In this document: positions 63,887 to 64,000 of the stretch, piece after piece
Layout: each line of letters begins with the position of its first letter
How positions within the stretch are numbered: the stretch's first letter is position 1
Assembly: GCF_002557795.1 (NCBI RefSeq)
Contig: NZ_CP023777.1
Span: 1,504,001-1,568,000 of the forward strand
DNA from: Chitinophaga caeni
Lineage (GTDB): Bacteria; Bacteroidota; Bacteroidia; Chitinophagales; Chitinophagaceae
Length of the DNA stretch: 64,000 bases
Direction of reading: 5' to 3'
The notes under the pieces: model-generated
The model's database searches: none
What the model saw: the letters and a program-made list of their open reading frames with translations, nothing else
Told to the model about the DNA's origin: nothing
Position numbers and translations under genes: made by a program

Positions 63887-64000
63887 ATGCGAAAAAAGCA
63901 GATTACCATACCGTTACTTTTATGGGCTTGTATTTGTTGCCTTTCGGCATGGCCCATGCTATCTAACGCACAGCAGAAAGAAAGCTACTTCGAAGTAAAG
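63887..64000 (+). CDS. Start of an exported protein, truncated by the window edge
   Basis: 38 codons visible from the ATG at 63887; an in-frame ATG at 63881 is an alternative. A signal peptide is obvious (MRKKQITIPLLLWACICCLS, cleavage near SNAQ) followed by QKESYFEVK. The position 24 bases after the DUF58 gene suggests a Bat-operon membrane or periplasmic component such as a BatD-like or uncharacterised protein. The visible part is too short to assign a family. Confidence 0.6.
   Translation, partial: MRKKQITIPLLLWACICCLSAWPMLSNAQQKESYFEVK

Overview
The window reads as chromosomal DNA of a Bacteroidota member, most likely a Chitinophaga-like member of the Chitinophagaceae. The evidence is a complete gldK-gldL-gldM-gldN set (gliding motility / type IX secretion core), two SusC/SusD outer-membrane pairs, family-specific proteins (DUF4271, DUF4783, a Bacteroidota-type HemD), the rsfS-ftsH-LUD gene order, almost no Shine-Dalgarno sequences, and repeated matches to the Bacteroidota -7 promoter element TAnnTTTG just ahead of genes. 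This is inference from gene content; no 16S or database comparison was possible.

Layout. 1-9.5 kb: an export operon with three tandem MacB/FtsX-type permeases (the first cut by the window edge), one LolD/MacB-type ATPase, a TolC-like outer-membrane factor and an HlyD-like adaptor, closed by a strong terminator. 9.8-16.2 kb: housekeeping genes (gpsA, hemW, DUF4271, hemD, a YyaL-type thioredoxin-domain protein). 16.4-21.3 kb: gldKLMN with its own terminator. 21.4-40.3 kb: a nucleotide pyrophosphatase/phosphodiesterase, uvrC with a small lipoprotein gene, gpmI, DUF4783, nadC, a lipid-kinase-like gene with a TTG start, a bacterial SUI1/eIF1-like gene, DUF2167, birA, rsfS, ftsH, a LUD protein, lpxH, recO and an MMPL/RND exporter.

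40.5-54.2 kb is the accessory part. It holds an intact but catalytically degraded IS1595-like transposase relative, two paralogous SusC/SusD pairs with no linked degradative enzyme or regulator, and a 1.77-kb intergenic region. That region contains a G-rich hairpin, a 2 x 20-bp repeat and an exact-register array of nineteen 23-bp tandem repeats. Next to the array is an XRE-family regulator whose upstream region shares a 9-base word with the repeats. The array and its possible partner, and the transposase-derived protein with a long hairpin abutting its start codon, are the least explained parts of the window.

54.3-64 kb returns to core functions: a TlpA-like thiol-disulfide lipoprotein, gatB, an aldehyde dehydrogenase, a PDZ-only protein, a VanZ-like protein, gcvH, a cyclophilin, a conserved small protein, and the start of a MoxR-DUF58 (Bat-type) operon that runs off the right end.
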